A stretch of DNA of 64,000 nucleotides from Bacteroides faecis MAJ27 (lineage in GTDB: Bacteria; Bacteroidota; Bacteroidia; Bacteroidales; Bacteroidaceae): NCBI RefSeq assembly GCF_900106755.1, contig NZ_FNNN01000016.1, positions 62,001 through 126,000 on the forward strand, read 5' to 3'. A program made the position numbers and the translations under genes. This document shows positions 51,627-59,902 of this stretch, in pieces. Under the pieces are notes generated by a model. It did no database searches and was not told where the DNA came from. It saw only the letters and a list, made by a program, of their open reading frames with translations. How positions within the stretch are numbered: the first letter of the stretch is position 1; the number at the start of each line of letters is the position of its first letter.

Positions 51627-53078
51627 TTATTTCATATCGTCGTCAGAGAAGATTTCCTTTGTCAGGGAGTCGATCTTGCGTTGAATCCAGCTGGGACCGG
51701 CTTCTCTCTTCCGTCTTTCTTTCTCTTCTTTTTCCTTCTGCTTGCGGAGTCTTTCGGCTTCCTTGGCAGCTGCCCGGGCTTCTTTTTCCTCCTCGTCTTT
51801 TTTGAGGCGTGCCAGCCGGGCTTGCTCTTTCAGTTCCTGATCGTCCTCAAACATGTCTGCGGTCTTGTGAACTTCCGGCTCCGGTTTGGGAGTTACGGGA
51901 GTAGCCGGTATCTGCGGAGCGGTTTCAATCAGGCAGCAGTTCTGGTTGCCTTCAAACAGAAGTCCGAACAATGTGTTCTGCGAACCGTCCTTCTTCAGTA
52001 TGTTGCTCGGAGCATGAACTGTGTTGCGGGGCAGTTTCGCCATTCTCATCTTTTCTATCTTCGAACGTCTGCGAAGCATTTCTTCCAGGTTTTTCAGGTT
52101 GGCGGCTCCTCCTGTGAGGATGATGCCGGCCAGCAGTTTATCTTCGTAGCCGGAGATTTGAATCTGGTTCCATACGTTAGCGATGATTTCTTCGGTACGC
52201 GCTTCGATGATGTTGTTGAGCTTGCTCAGTTCAATCGTGCGGCTTTCGTCTTCGAGCTTGCAGGTAGCGGGCTCTTCGCTTTCGTCTTCTTCGTATAGGG
52301 CGTCTCCGTAAGTTCTCTTCAGTCGTTCCGCCTCTTCCTCTTCCATTTGCAGGGTGGTGATGTCGCGGGTGATGCTGTTTCCTCCCAACGGCAATACGGT
52401 CAGGAAGCGGAGAATGTTGTTCTTATAAACCGAAATAGTGGTGGTATCAGCACCGAAGTCGATGAGTGCGCAGCCCGAACGGCGTTCGCTCTCTGTCAGC
52501 ACGGCATTGGCTGTTACCAGTGGCGCGATCAGTTGGTCGGCAATATCGATCTTTGCCTGCTGGAAGCAGTGTTCCAGATTCTTCCGTACGGAAGAGCGGG
52601 CGACGATATTGAGGAAGCGTCCTTCGATGTGGCTTCCTACCAGTCCCACCGGATTGGCTTGCAGATTATTGCCGACTTTGTATTCTTGCGGCGCTACGTC
52701 CAGTATATCCATATCGACTACCGGAATAGCTACGTTCTCATCACCGATAGCGCTTACCAGCTCTTCTGAGATGATCGCTTCTTCTTCCAGGTCGCGACTT
52801 ACCACGTTGCGGACTGTGCGGAGTGATTGTCCGCCAATGCCTACGTATACCTTGGCGATTGAGTTTTTCAACTCACCTTCCAGTCTGTTGATGATAGAAG
52901 TCAGGCTTTGCGCTGTCTTGTCCAGATTGAAGATTACCCCTTTACGGATAAACGTAGAGGAGTCTTCCTGGGCATATGCCAGTATTTGCATGCTTCCGTC
53001 ACTGTTCTTTCTTCCGGCCACACCGGTTATCTTCGATGAACCAAGTTCAATAGCGGCGATAAATTCTGTTGTTGCCAT
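51627..53078 (-). CDS. ftsA: Cell division protein FtsA
   Basis: 483 residues, longer than the E. coli protein. Actin-like ATPase: phosphate 1 motif AIELGSSKITGVAG (~10-23), SHS2 domain 1C, CALIDFGADTTTISVYK (~207) and GGAANLKNLEEML (~342). A highly charged helical extension (~400-460, rich in Lys-Glu-Glu repeats) ends in an amphipathic helix (SWIQRKIDSLTKEIF) that can tether FtsZ to the membrane. 92 bases after ftsQ; that gap contains ATTTACA and ACTCATC heptad runs. Confidence 0.96.
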   Translation of the reverse strand: MATTEFIAAIELGSSKITGVAGRKNSDGSMQILAYAQEDSSTFIRKGVIFNLDKTAQSLTSIINRLEGELKNSIAKVYVGIGGQSLRTVRNVVSRDLEEEAIISEELVSAIGDENVAIPVVDMDILDVAPQEYKVGNNLQANPVGLVGSHIEGRFLNIVARSSVRKNLEHCFQQAKIDIADQLIAPLVTANAVLTESERRSGCALIDFGADTTTISVYKNNILRFLTVLPLGGNSITRDITTLQMEEEEAERLKRTYGDALYEEDESEEPATCKLEDESRTIELSKLNNIIEARTEEIIANVWNQIQISGYEDKLLAGIILTGGAANLKNLEEMLRRRSKIEKMRMAKLPRNTVHAPSNILKKDGSQNTLFGLLFEGNQNCCLIETAPQIPATPVTPKPEPEVHKTADMFEDDQELKEQARLARLKKDEEEKEARAAAKEAERLRKQKEKEEKERRKREAGPSWIQRKIDSLTKEIFSDDDMK

Positions 53079-53170
53079 CTCTTTATTTACAATTTAATTA
53101 TTTACAATTTACTATTTAGAGAGACTTGTCACTCATAACTCATCACTCATCCCCCGGAACTCACATCTCA

Positions 53171-53908
53171 TCACTCTCTCTTCGTGCAGATTATTTGGTT
53201 GCTGAATTCAAGGTTGATACGTGAATATTTGTTCCAGCCTACCTGATTGAGTCCTTTCTGATAGAATTCTTTCAGGCGTGCCAGTTTGTCTTCAAAGTTT
53301 TCAAGTTTGCCGAGATAGACGAGGTGGTCGCCTACACGAGGTACCAGTTCGATGTTGCGGTCGGGCAACACATGGATTTGTTCTATCTGGGCGTTCCAGA
53401 ACTTATTGTTTTGCAAAAATACACCAAACTTATATAAATCCTTCATTGCAAACGACTTTTCTACGTTTCCGGTGACAATTGCCCGGTGAGCGACACATTT
53501 TGCTTCCGGTGGCATGACGGTTCCTTTATTATCCAGATAATAATTCTCTCCGTTAGCGCTCATGATACGCAGAATCGGTATGCGCTGTGTCACTTCCACA
53601 CAGACTTTACCGCTGGGGGTCTTGTAGCACTCCGCTTCGTCTATCAGCGGATGTTTGCTCAATTCCCGTTCCAGCGACTTGGTAGAGATGCGCTCCATCT
53701 TTTTCCCGATAGGGTAGATACCTTTGTGCTGGAGGATGCCTTTTACTTCTTCTTTGGTGATGAAGCCGGCATAGGCGGTATCCTTGATGACCAGTTCTAC
53801 GTCACGGCAGGTCTGGTCGGCAGGCTTGCGGTTGAAAGCGGTGATGGCTATGCCGAGGTAGGCAATAAGCATCAACATGACGATAGATAGAAGGATTCTC
53901 TTTACCAT
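53171..53908 (-). CDS. ftsQ: Cell division protein FtsQ
   Basis: 245 residues from ATG 53908. The open frame to 53962 is repeat sequence and was excluded. Short cytoplasmic start (VKR), one membrane helix (~4-22), a POTRA domain (~35-110; ITKEEVKGILQHKGIYPIGKK) and the FtsQ beta domain (~115-240). It sits in the division complex in the cytoplasmic membrane. Gene order murC-ftsQ-ftsA-ftsZ is the standard dcw order. Confidence 0.9.
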   Translation of the reverse strand: MVKRILLSIVMLMLIAYLGIAITAFNRKPADQTCRDVELVIKDTAYAGFITKEEVKGILQHKGIYPIGKKMERISTKSLERELSKHPLIDEAECYKTPSGKVCVEVTQRIPILRIMSANGENYYLDNKGTVMPPEAKCVAHRAIVTGNVEKSFAMKDLYKFGVFLQNNKFWNAQIEQIHVLPDRNIELVPRVGDHLVYLGKLENFEDKLARLKEFYQKGLNQVGWNKYSRINLEFSNQIICTKRE

Positions 53909-53924
53909 AACTTTTTTTTTGATT

Positions 53925-53995
53925 AAGAATGATGAATGAAGAATTTCTATGCAGCATAGCATAGTTGCGCAGCCAATTCTTCATTCATCATTCTT
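53925..53995. repeat. ATTCTTC-family palindrome, copy C, at the murC/ftsQ junction
   Basis: A perfect 21-bp inverted repeat: 53925-53945 versus 53975-53995, built on AAGAATGATGAATGAAG, around a 29-base loop with GCAGC motifs related to copies A and B. The right arm overlaps the end of murC and encodes its last residues and stop. Confidence 0.92.
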
Positions 53996-55369
53996 CATTT
54001 TTTCCAGTTCTTTCTTTATTTCGGGGACATAGTTGTCGATGTCTCCGGCTCCTAGAGTGATTAATACTTCAATGTTTTTATCTTTCAGAATGTTCAGTAT
54101 TTCTTCCTTTTTGCACATACTTTTTTCGATACCCGGACGGAGGTTGTCGTATATCAGCTTGCTGGTGACACCGGGGATCGGTGTTTCACGGGCCGGGTAG
54201 ATGTCTGTCAGAATGACTTCGTCCAGTAGCGACAGGCTATCGGCAAAGTCCTGATAGAAGTCGCGGGTACGGGTGTAAAGGTGCGGCTGGAAGATGGCTG
54301 TGATCTTCTTGTCTTTATAGAGTTCGCGGATAGACAGTACGCTCTGTTTGATTTCCGAAGGATGATGGGCGTAGTCGCTCAGGAAGACTACCTGGTCATT
54401 CTTGATCTTGAAATCGAACCGGCGGTCTACACCGCGGAAGCTGTTCATTCCTTGTCTGATCTCTTCGTCGGTCACTCCGTTGAGGTGTGCAAGCGCCATG
54501 GCGGCTACGCCGTTTTCGATGTTGATGCTTACCGGAACTCCCAGCTGGATATCGTTGATACGGGTGTCGGGGGCAACGAAATCGATGAAGATTTCACCGT
54601 TTCCGATGCGGATGTTCTCTGCGTGGAAGTCGCCCTCGTCGCGCGAATAGGTATAGACACGGACTCCGGACTGCACTTTCGGTTGCAGCGAGATGCCTTT
54701 GCGGATAATCAGTGCACCACCCGGCTGGATCAGTGTTGTATAATGTTCGAAGCTTTCAAGGTATGCCTCTTCTGTTCCGTAGATGTCCAGATGGTCAGGG
54801 TCTGTGGCAGTGATGACGGACATATATGGGGACAGCCAATGGAAGGAACGGTCGAACTCGTCTGCTTCGATGACTGTATAAGGGCTTTTCTGGGAAAGGA
54901 GCAGGTTGGTGCCGTAATTCTTGGAGATGCCTCCGAGGAATGCGGTACATTCTACATGCGATTGATGGAACAGGTGGGCGGTCATGGTAGAAGTAGTCGT
55001 TTTACCATGAGTACCGGCTACACACAGTCCTTTGCTGGAATGAGTGATGGTTCCCAGTACTTGCGCGCGCTTTTGTATTTCGAATCCGTTGTTGCGGAAA
55101 TAAACTAATTCTTCGTGTTCCTGCGGGACAGCGGGAGTCAATACGACTAAAGTGCTTTTGGGGTCCTTGCAGGCTTCCGGAATCAGGCTGACGTTTTCTT
55201 CGTAATGTATTTGTGCGCCTTCGGCGATGAGATTTTCAGTCAATGGAGTCGGGGTACGGTCGTATCCGGCTACCACTTTTCCTTTGGAAAGGAAATAACG
55301 GACAAGTGCGCTCATACCGATGCCTCCGGCACCGACAAAGTAGACTGATTGTATCGTTTCAATATTCAT
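53981..55369 (-). CDS. murC: UDP-N-acetylmuramate--L-alanine ligase (MurC)
   Basis: 462 residues. N-terminal Rossmann domain with YFVGAGGIGMSALVRYFL (~9-26). ATP site CVAGTHGKTTTSTM (~112-125) and the DYAHHPSEIKQSVLS motif (~335) of the C-terminal domain. It adds the first amino acid of the peptidoglycan stem. The last residues (MKNDE) and the stop codon fall inside the right arm of an ATTCTTC-family palindrome, so repeat insertion has rewritten the end of the protein. Confidence 0.97.
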   Translation of the reverse strand: MNIETIQSVYFVGAGGIGMSALVRYFLSKGKVVAGYDRTPTPLTENLIAEGAQIHYEENVSLIPEACKDPKSTLVVLTPAVPQEHEELVYFRNNGFEIQKRAQVLGTITHSSKGLCVAGTHGKTTTSTMTAHLFHQSHVECTAFLGGISKNYGTNLLLSQKSPYTVIEADEFDRSFHWLSPYMSVITATDPDHLDIYGTEEAYLESFEHYTTLIQPGGALIIRKGISLQPKVQSGVRVYTYSRDEGDFHAENIRIGNGEIFIDFVAPDTRINDIQLGVPVSINIENGVAAMALAHLNGVTDEEIRQGMNSFRGVDRRFDFKIKNDQVVFLSDYAHHPSEIKQSVLSIRELYKDKKITAIFQPHLYTRTRDFYQDFADSLSLLDEVILTDIYPARETPIPGVTSKLIYDNLRPGIEKSMCKKEEILNILKDKNIEVLITLGAGDIDNYVPEIKKELEKMKNDE

Positions 55370-55401
55370 TTCTTTATACTGTTTTAGTTTCTATATTAAT
55401 T

Positions 55402-55837
55402 TTAGGCACGGATTACACGGATTCCACGGTTTAAGAATGATGTGTTAATATTTTACGTTTTACTTCAGCTGCTACACCAAAATTTAGTAATAAACCTACT
55501 TCTAGTCCTGTTGCTTTTAGATAATTGACTAATTGCCACTCATGTTCTGGACGAAGGGTTGTTACAGCTTTTAGCTCAAGAATGATTTCGTCGTTTACTA
55601 CTATATCTGCAATGTATCTTCCCACCATTTCACCTTTATAATAAACTTCCATCTCTTTTTGAGATTGACAGAAAAGTCCTCTTCTTAGGAGTTCTTTATA
55701 AAGTGCATTCTGATAGACTTGTTCTAAGAACCCAAATCCTAATGTGTTATGTACTTCATAAAAAGCACTTATGATTTCTTTTGTCAATTTCTCGTATATC
55801 ATTCTTAAACCGTGTAATCCGCGTAATCCGTGCCTAA
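55402..55837 (-). mobile_element. CACGGATTA-family unit carrying a GxxExxY gene (copy 2)
   Basis: 436 bp bounded by inverted arms of about 38 bases: left 55402-55441, right 55798-55837. Each is made of CACGGATTA/T units and continues into GGTTTAAGAATGAT. The GxxExxY gene exactly fills the space: its ATG lies in the right arm and its stop in the left arm. It is inserted between murC and murG in an otherwise conserved cluster. The same arms, without a gene, occur at 1474-1556 and 59814-59893. Confidence 0.8.
55431..55802 (-). CDS. GxxExxY family protein (PD-(D/E)XK nuclease-like)
   Basis: 123 residues. The name-giving motif is GFLEQVY (~24-30). The PD-(D/E)XK-like core follows: GRYIADIVV (Asp ~66) and IILELKAV (Glu-x-Lys ~76-78), then QLVNYLKATGLEVGLLLNFG. 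The family is small, widespread and without established function; the nuclease fold is predicted. Start and stop codons are contributed by the flanking inverted repeats, tying the gene to the repeat family. A role in moving the repeats is a reasonable but untested idea. Confidence 0.88.
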   Translation of the reverse strand: MIYEKLTKEIISAFYEVHNTLGFGFLEQVYQNALYKELLRRGLFCQSQKEMEVYYKGEMVGRYIADIVVNDEIILELKAVTTLRPEHEWQLVNYLKATGLEVGLLLNFGVAAEVKRKILTHHS

Positions 55838-55843
55838 TTAATA

Positions 55844-56968
55844 TTATTTGTTTTCTGCTTCTGCCAGCTTGATTACTTCCTGCGCGATGATCCGTGCAGA
55901 GTCGGGTAAAGCCAGCTTGGCTATATTATCACTTAGTTCTTTCAGCTTCTGATCGTCGGCTACTGTTTTCAGTGCTACATCCATCAGCTTGGCTTCCGCT
56001 TCACTGTCTTTTACATAGATGGCGGCTTGTTTGTCCACCAATGCCAGTGCATTCTTAGTCTGATGATCTTCTGCCACATTGGGAGAAGGGACCAGGACAA
56101 CAGGCTTGTGCAACAAACAAAACTCTGAAATAGAACCGGCTCCCGCACGTGAGATCACTAGGTCGGAGGCTGCGTAAGCGGCTGCCATATCCTTGATGAA
56201 GTCCGTCACATACAGATTCGGAAGTTTTCCTGCTGCCCGTACAGCTTCTGTCACCTGTGGATAGTAATACTTTCCGGTCTGCCAGATGAACTGTATATCG
56301 GCGTTTGCCTTGATTGTAGCTAATGCGGCGGTCAGCGTATTATTAATAGTACGCGCGCCAAGGCTACCGCCTACAATCAGAATTGTTTTCTTATCCGGCA
56401 ACAGGTTGAAGGAGCGCAGTGCCGCATTCTTTTCCGGCATATCCTTCGTCAGATTCTGGCGAACGGGGTTTCCGGTCATTATAATCTTATCGGCAGGAAA
56501 GAACTTTTCCATTCCATCGTATGCAACACAAATAACCTTTGCTTTTTGTGCCAACAGCTTGTTTGTGACTCCGGCATAAGAGTTCTGCTCCTGAATCAAG
56601 GTCGGTACTCCCATCATACCGGCAGTCTTTAGTGTGGGGCCGCTGGCATATCCTCCTACGCCTACCGCTACCTGCGGGCGGAAGTTTTTGATAATGCTCC
56701 GGGCTTTCCACTGGCTGCGTGCCAGCTTAATCAGTACAGCTACGTTTTTCCATAAATGTTTGCGGTCGAAACCGGCTATCGGGAGTCCGATAATCCGGTA
56801 GCCTGCATCGGGAACCCGCTGCATCTCCATGCGGCCTTCGGCACCTACAAACAATATCTTTGCATCCGGTCGCAATTCCATTATAGCGTTGGCGATGGAT
56901 ACGGCAGGGAAGATGTGTCCTCCTGTGCCTCCACCGCTGATGATAATTCTAAGTTCTTTTTCCATCAT
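55844..56968 (-). CDS. murG: UDP-GlcNAc:lipid I N-acetylglucosaminyltransferase (MurG)
   Basis: 374 residues, GT-B fold. The N-terminal GGGTGGHIFPAVSIANAI (~11-28) binds the lipid diphosphate. GGSLGARTINNTL (~195) and SRAGAGSISEFCLLHKP with VPSPNVAEDHQTKNA (~270-305) form the UDP-GlcNAc site. It completes lipid II at the inner face of the cytoplasmic membrane. Downstream comes the repeat-borne GxxExxY gene instead of murC directly. Confidence 0.97.
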   Translation of the reverse strand: MMEKELRIIISGGGTGGHIFPAVSIANAIMELRPDAKILFVGAEGRMEMQRVPDAGYRIIGLPIAGFDRKHLWKNVAVLIKLARSQWKARSIIKNFRPQVAVGVGGYASGPTLKTAGMMGVPTLIQEQNSYAGVTNKLLAQKAKVICVAYDGMEKFFPADKIIMTGNPVRQNLTKDMPEKNAALRSFNLLPDKKTILIVGGSLGARTINNTLTAALATIKANADIQFIWQTGKYYYPQVTEAVRAAGKLPNLYVTDFIKDMAAAYAASDLVISRAGAGSISEFCLLHKPVVLVPSPNVAEDHQTKNALALVDKQAAIYVKDSEAEAKLMDVALKTVADDQKLKELSDNIAKLALPDSARIIAQEVIKLAEAENK

Positions 56969-56990
56969 AATCCTTTTTTATCCGTTCTTC

Positions 56991-57018
56991 ACCGTTTACG
57001 GTTCATCGTAAACCGTGC
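56991..57018. repeat. Short palindrome at the ftsW/murG junction
   Basis: CACCGTTTACGGTTCAT faces CGTAAACCGTG, an imperfect hairpin of about 10 pairs directly downstream of the ftsW stop codon (57022-57020) in the gap before murG. Confidence 0.6.
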
Positions 57019-57019
57019 A

Positions 57020-58339
57020 TCATCGTTTATTGCTGTCATGTTCATCTTCGAACTTGGCATCACTGTTCAGAATCTGTGCAGTCGGTTCGGCAGCAGCCTG
57101 AGCCTCCGAAGTCGCTGTTCCGGCTTCTATCTGCATCTGAATCTGTGCGTCATGCGCTTTCTGTTCTTCCAGATGAGCTGTATATCGGCTTACGCTCAAT
57201 ATCATTCCGATATAGGCGCAGTTGATTAATGTACTTGTACCTCCTTTGCTGACCAGAGGCAAAGGTTGTCCCGTCACGGGGAACAGCCCCACGGCAACCA
57301 TCATATTCAGTATCGCTTGCGATACTAACAGCAAAGCGATGCTCATGACAAGGAAGGCGGGGAAAGTCCGTTCGCACTTTTGCGCGATACGTCCGGCCCG
57401 CATCAGCAGCCAGAGATAGAGGAATACGACAAATATACCTCCTATCAGTCCCATCTCTTCGATTACTATCGCGAAGATGAAATCGGAGAATGCCTGGCTG
57501 AGGAAGTCACGCTGTATGGAGTTGCCCGGCCCTTTGCCCACTACATGACTGGTAGCGATGGCGATACGGGCATGTGCAATCTGTGCGTCTTTATCTATAT
57601 CGAATTTGGCTGCGGGCACTTCATCTTTATCGAAGAAGCCTTTGATACGGTTCTGCCAGGTCTCCAGACGGTGAAGTCCGGGGGTGCTGTGCAACGTCTT
57701 AGCAGGAATTGCTACAACCGTACCCACACCGAGCGCGCCGATCAGAATGAGCCCTCCTGCCAGCAGAAGGAGTTTCTTTGCGGCTACTCGTCCGATGAAC
57801 ATCATCATGAATACGACACCGAACAGCAACATGGCTGTCGACAAGTTCTCCGGAGCAATCAGAATGAGGACCAGTCCGGTAAGAATCATGATGTATTTAA
57901 AGGCTTTCGGGTTGGCTCCTTCTTCATCCTGCCTTTTCGACAGGATAAACGAAACGGCAATGATGACAGCCATCTTTGCCAGTTCCGAGGGCTGGAACTG
58001 TAGTCCCATAAAGGTCATCCAGCGGGCTGCTCCATTGACACGGTCGCCTGTGATGATACCCATCAGTGTGACGAATGCCAGCAGGACGAGGGAGATCGGA
58101 TACAGGAAGACTGGGAATACCTGAAACCATTTGTAGGGGACGTTGTGCAGAAACACTACTACTACGGCACCCACCATCAGGATGATGGAGTGCTGTGTAA
58201 TCGGTCCCCAGTGATCGCCGCTTTTGTAGGTCAGCGTCGATGCTGCCGAGAACACCTCGATAATCGAGATGAGGCAGAGACAGAGGAAGATAATCCAGAT
58301 TACCTTGTCACCTTTAAATATGTTCTTTAATAAATCCAT
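57020..58339 (-). CDS. ftsW: Lipid II polymerase / division protein FtsW (SEDS family)
   Basis: 439 residues with about ten membrane helices. SEDS features: the segment SELAKMAVIIAVSFIL (~118), a large extracytoplasmic loop (~200-280) ending QRDFLSQAFSDFIFAIVIEEMG, and the LPLVSKGGTSTLINCAYIGMILSVSR motif (~355). A hydrophilic Ala/Glu-rich tail follows. It polymerises lipid II at the septum with its penicillin-binding partner. One base separates its start from the murD stop. Confidence 0.95.
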   Translation of the reverse strand: MDLLKNIFKGDKVIWIIFLCLCLISIIEVFSAASTLTYKSGDHWGPITQHSIILMVGAVVVVFLHNVPYKWFQVFPVFLYPISLVLLAFVTLMGIITGDRVNGAARWMTFMGLQFQPSELAKMAVIIAVSFILSKRQDEEGANPKAFKYIMILTGLVLILIAPENLSTAMLLFGVVFMMMFIGRVAAKKLLLLAGGLILIGALGVGTVVAIPAKTLHSTPGLHRLETWQNRIKGFFDKDEVPAAKFDIDKDAQIAHARIAIATSHVVGKGPGNSIQRDFLSQAFSDFIFAIVIEEMGLIGGIFVVFLYLWLLMRAGRIAQKCERTFPAFLVMSIALLLVSQAILNMMVAVGLFPVTGQPLPLVSKGGTSTLINCAYIGMILSVSRYTAHLEEQKAHDAQIQMQIEAGTATSEAQAAAEPTAQILNSDAKFEDEHDSNKR

Positions 58340-58340
58340 T

Positions 58341-59675
58341 TTATAACTCTCTTACATATTTCTTAAACTGATCGCCGCGGTCTTCGTAACTCTTGAAAAG
58401 GTCGAAAGAAGCGCAGCAGGGGCTTAACAATACGGTTTCTCCTTTCTTAGCCAGTTTGTAGGCTGCTTCCACTGCATCTTTCATTCCGGTCTGCACATCG
58501 GCTACGGGCAGTCCGAAGCGGTCGAAAAACTCGTGTAGCTTTTCGTTATGCAGTCCCAGGTAAACCAGTGCCGAGCACTTTTCGCGTACCAGATCTTCTA
58601 TTTCCGTATAGTCATTGCCTTTGTCTTTTCCGCCCAGTATCAGTACTGTCTTGGTAGTCATGCTTTGCAGGGCATACCAGCAGGAGTTGACATTGGTCGC
58701 TTTGGAATCGTTGATGAAGTCGATGCCGCGTACACGTGCCACTTTCTCCAGGCGGTGTTCCACTCCCTTGAAGTCGGAAAGTGCCTTGCGGATATTCTCT
58801 TTGGTGATACCTGCCAGGTTTGCCGAGATTCCGGCAGCCAACGAGTTGTAAAGGTTATGCTGTCCGGTCAATGCCAGTTCCTCCTGTTCCATGTTGAAGG
58901 CGATAGGCTCGGTGATCTTCACTTCATGATCTTCTACGTATGCGATGGCTCCGTCTTCCTTCATGGCTGCGAAAGGATACAGATGTGCTTTCAGACCATG
59001 TTTTGCCAGTTCCTGTTTGATGATCGGGTCATCGTTCCAGAAGATGAAGGCATCATCGGTGGTCTGGTTCTGTGTAATACGGAACTTGGCATCGATGTAG
59101 TTCTGCATGCAATGGTCGTAGCGGTCCAGATGATCCGGTGTGATGTTCATCAGTACGGCGATATTGGCACGGAAGTTATACATATTGTCCAGTTGGAAAG
59201 AACTGAGCTCGATGATGTAATAGTCATGGTGTTCTTCGGCTACTTGTAAAGCCAGACTCTTGCCAATGTTACCGGCGAGACCTACATTCAGGTCTGCGCT
59301 CTTGAAGATATGGTAGATCAGGGAAGTAGTCGTTGTCTTTCCGTTAGAACCGGTGATACAGATCATTTTGGCATCGGTATAGCGTCCGGTGAACTCGATT
59401 TCGGAGATGATCGGTGTACCCTGGGCTTTCAGTTTCAGGATCAACGGGGCGTCATTCGGGATACCGGGGCTTTTGATCACCTCATCGGCATTCAGAATGA
59501 GTTCTTCGGTATGATGTCCTTCCTCCCAGGCAATATGGTGGCTGTCAAGGAGTTCTTTATACTTATCCTTGATAACGGACATATCCGAAACAAATGTTTC
59601 AAGTCCTTTTACTTTGGCGAGTACGGCTGCGCCGGCACCGCTTTCACCGGCTCCTAAAATTACAATTCTTTTCAT
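58341..59675 (-). CDS. murD: UDP-N-acetylmuramoylalanine--D-glutamate ligase (MurD)
   Basis: 444 residues. GAGESGAGAAVLAKVKG (~8-24) is the N-terminal nucleotide-sugar site. ITGSNGKTTTTSLIYHIF (~107) is the ATP site and FINDSKATNVNSCWYAL (~318) is the MurD-type central motif. A C-terminal domain with LLSPCCASFDLFKSYEDRG follows. It adds D-glutamate to the peptidoglycan stem. Confidence 0.97.
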   Translation of the reverse strand: MKRIVILGAGESGAGAAVLAKVKGLETFVSDMSVIKDKYKELLDSHHIAWEEGHHTEELILNADEVIKSPGIPNDAPLILKLKAQGTPIISEIEFTGRYTDAKMICITGSNGKTTTTSLIYHIFKSADLNVGLAGNIGKSLALQVAEEHHDYYIIELSSFQLDNMYNFRANIAVLMNITPDHLDRYDHCMQNYIDAKFRITQNQTTDDAFIFWNDDPIIKQELAKHGLKAHLYPFAAMKEDGAIAYVEDHEVKITEPIAFNMEQEELALTGQHNLYNSLAAGISANLAGITKENIRKALSDFKGVEHRLEKVARVRGIDFINDSKATNVNSCWYALQSMTTKTVLILGGKDKGNDYTEIEDLVREKCSALVYLGLHNEKLHEFFDRFGLPVADVQTGMKDAVEAAYKLAKKGETVLLSPCCASFDLFKSYEDRGDQFKKYVREL

Positions 59676-59813
59676 TTACAGTAATGTGCTTTTGCTGTCC
59701 GACAGGCAGACTCTTCTCTCTTCCTTTTCATCCCTTCTTTTTCGCTCATCGGCTGCGCACATCTTTTTAAAGTTAATAATCGGGTTAATACTCTCTTATA
59801 TAATAAATTTTAA

Positions 59814-59893
59814 TTAGGCACGGATTACACGGATTTCACGGTCTTACACAGCTATTGGTTTACTAAAACCGTGTTATCCGTGTCATCCGTGCC
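59814..59893. repeat. Solo palindrome of the CACGGATTA family (copy 3)
   Basis: TTAGGCACGGATTACACGG... (59814-59843) faces GTGTTATCCGTGTCATCCGTGCC (to 59893), with more divergence in the right arm than in copy 1. It lies in the 227-base gap between murD and mraY, otherwise AT-rich and without a gene. Confidence 0.88.
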
Positions 59894-59902
59894 AGATAAT
59901 TT

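Noticed and set aside
53909..53962. N-terminal extension of FtsQ
   Set aside because: It reads into an ATTCTTC palindrome and would place polar residues before an otherwise normal membrane anchor; ATG 53908 fits better.
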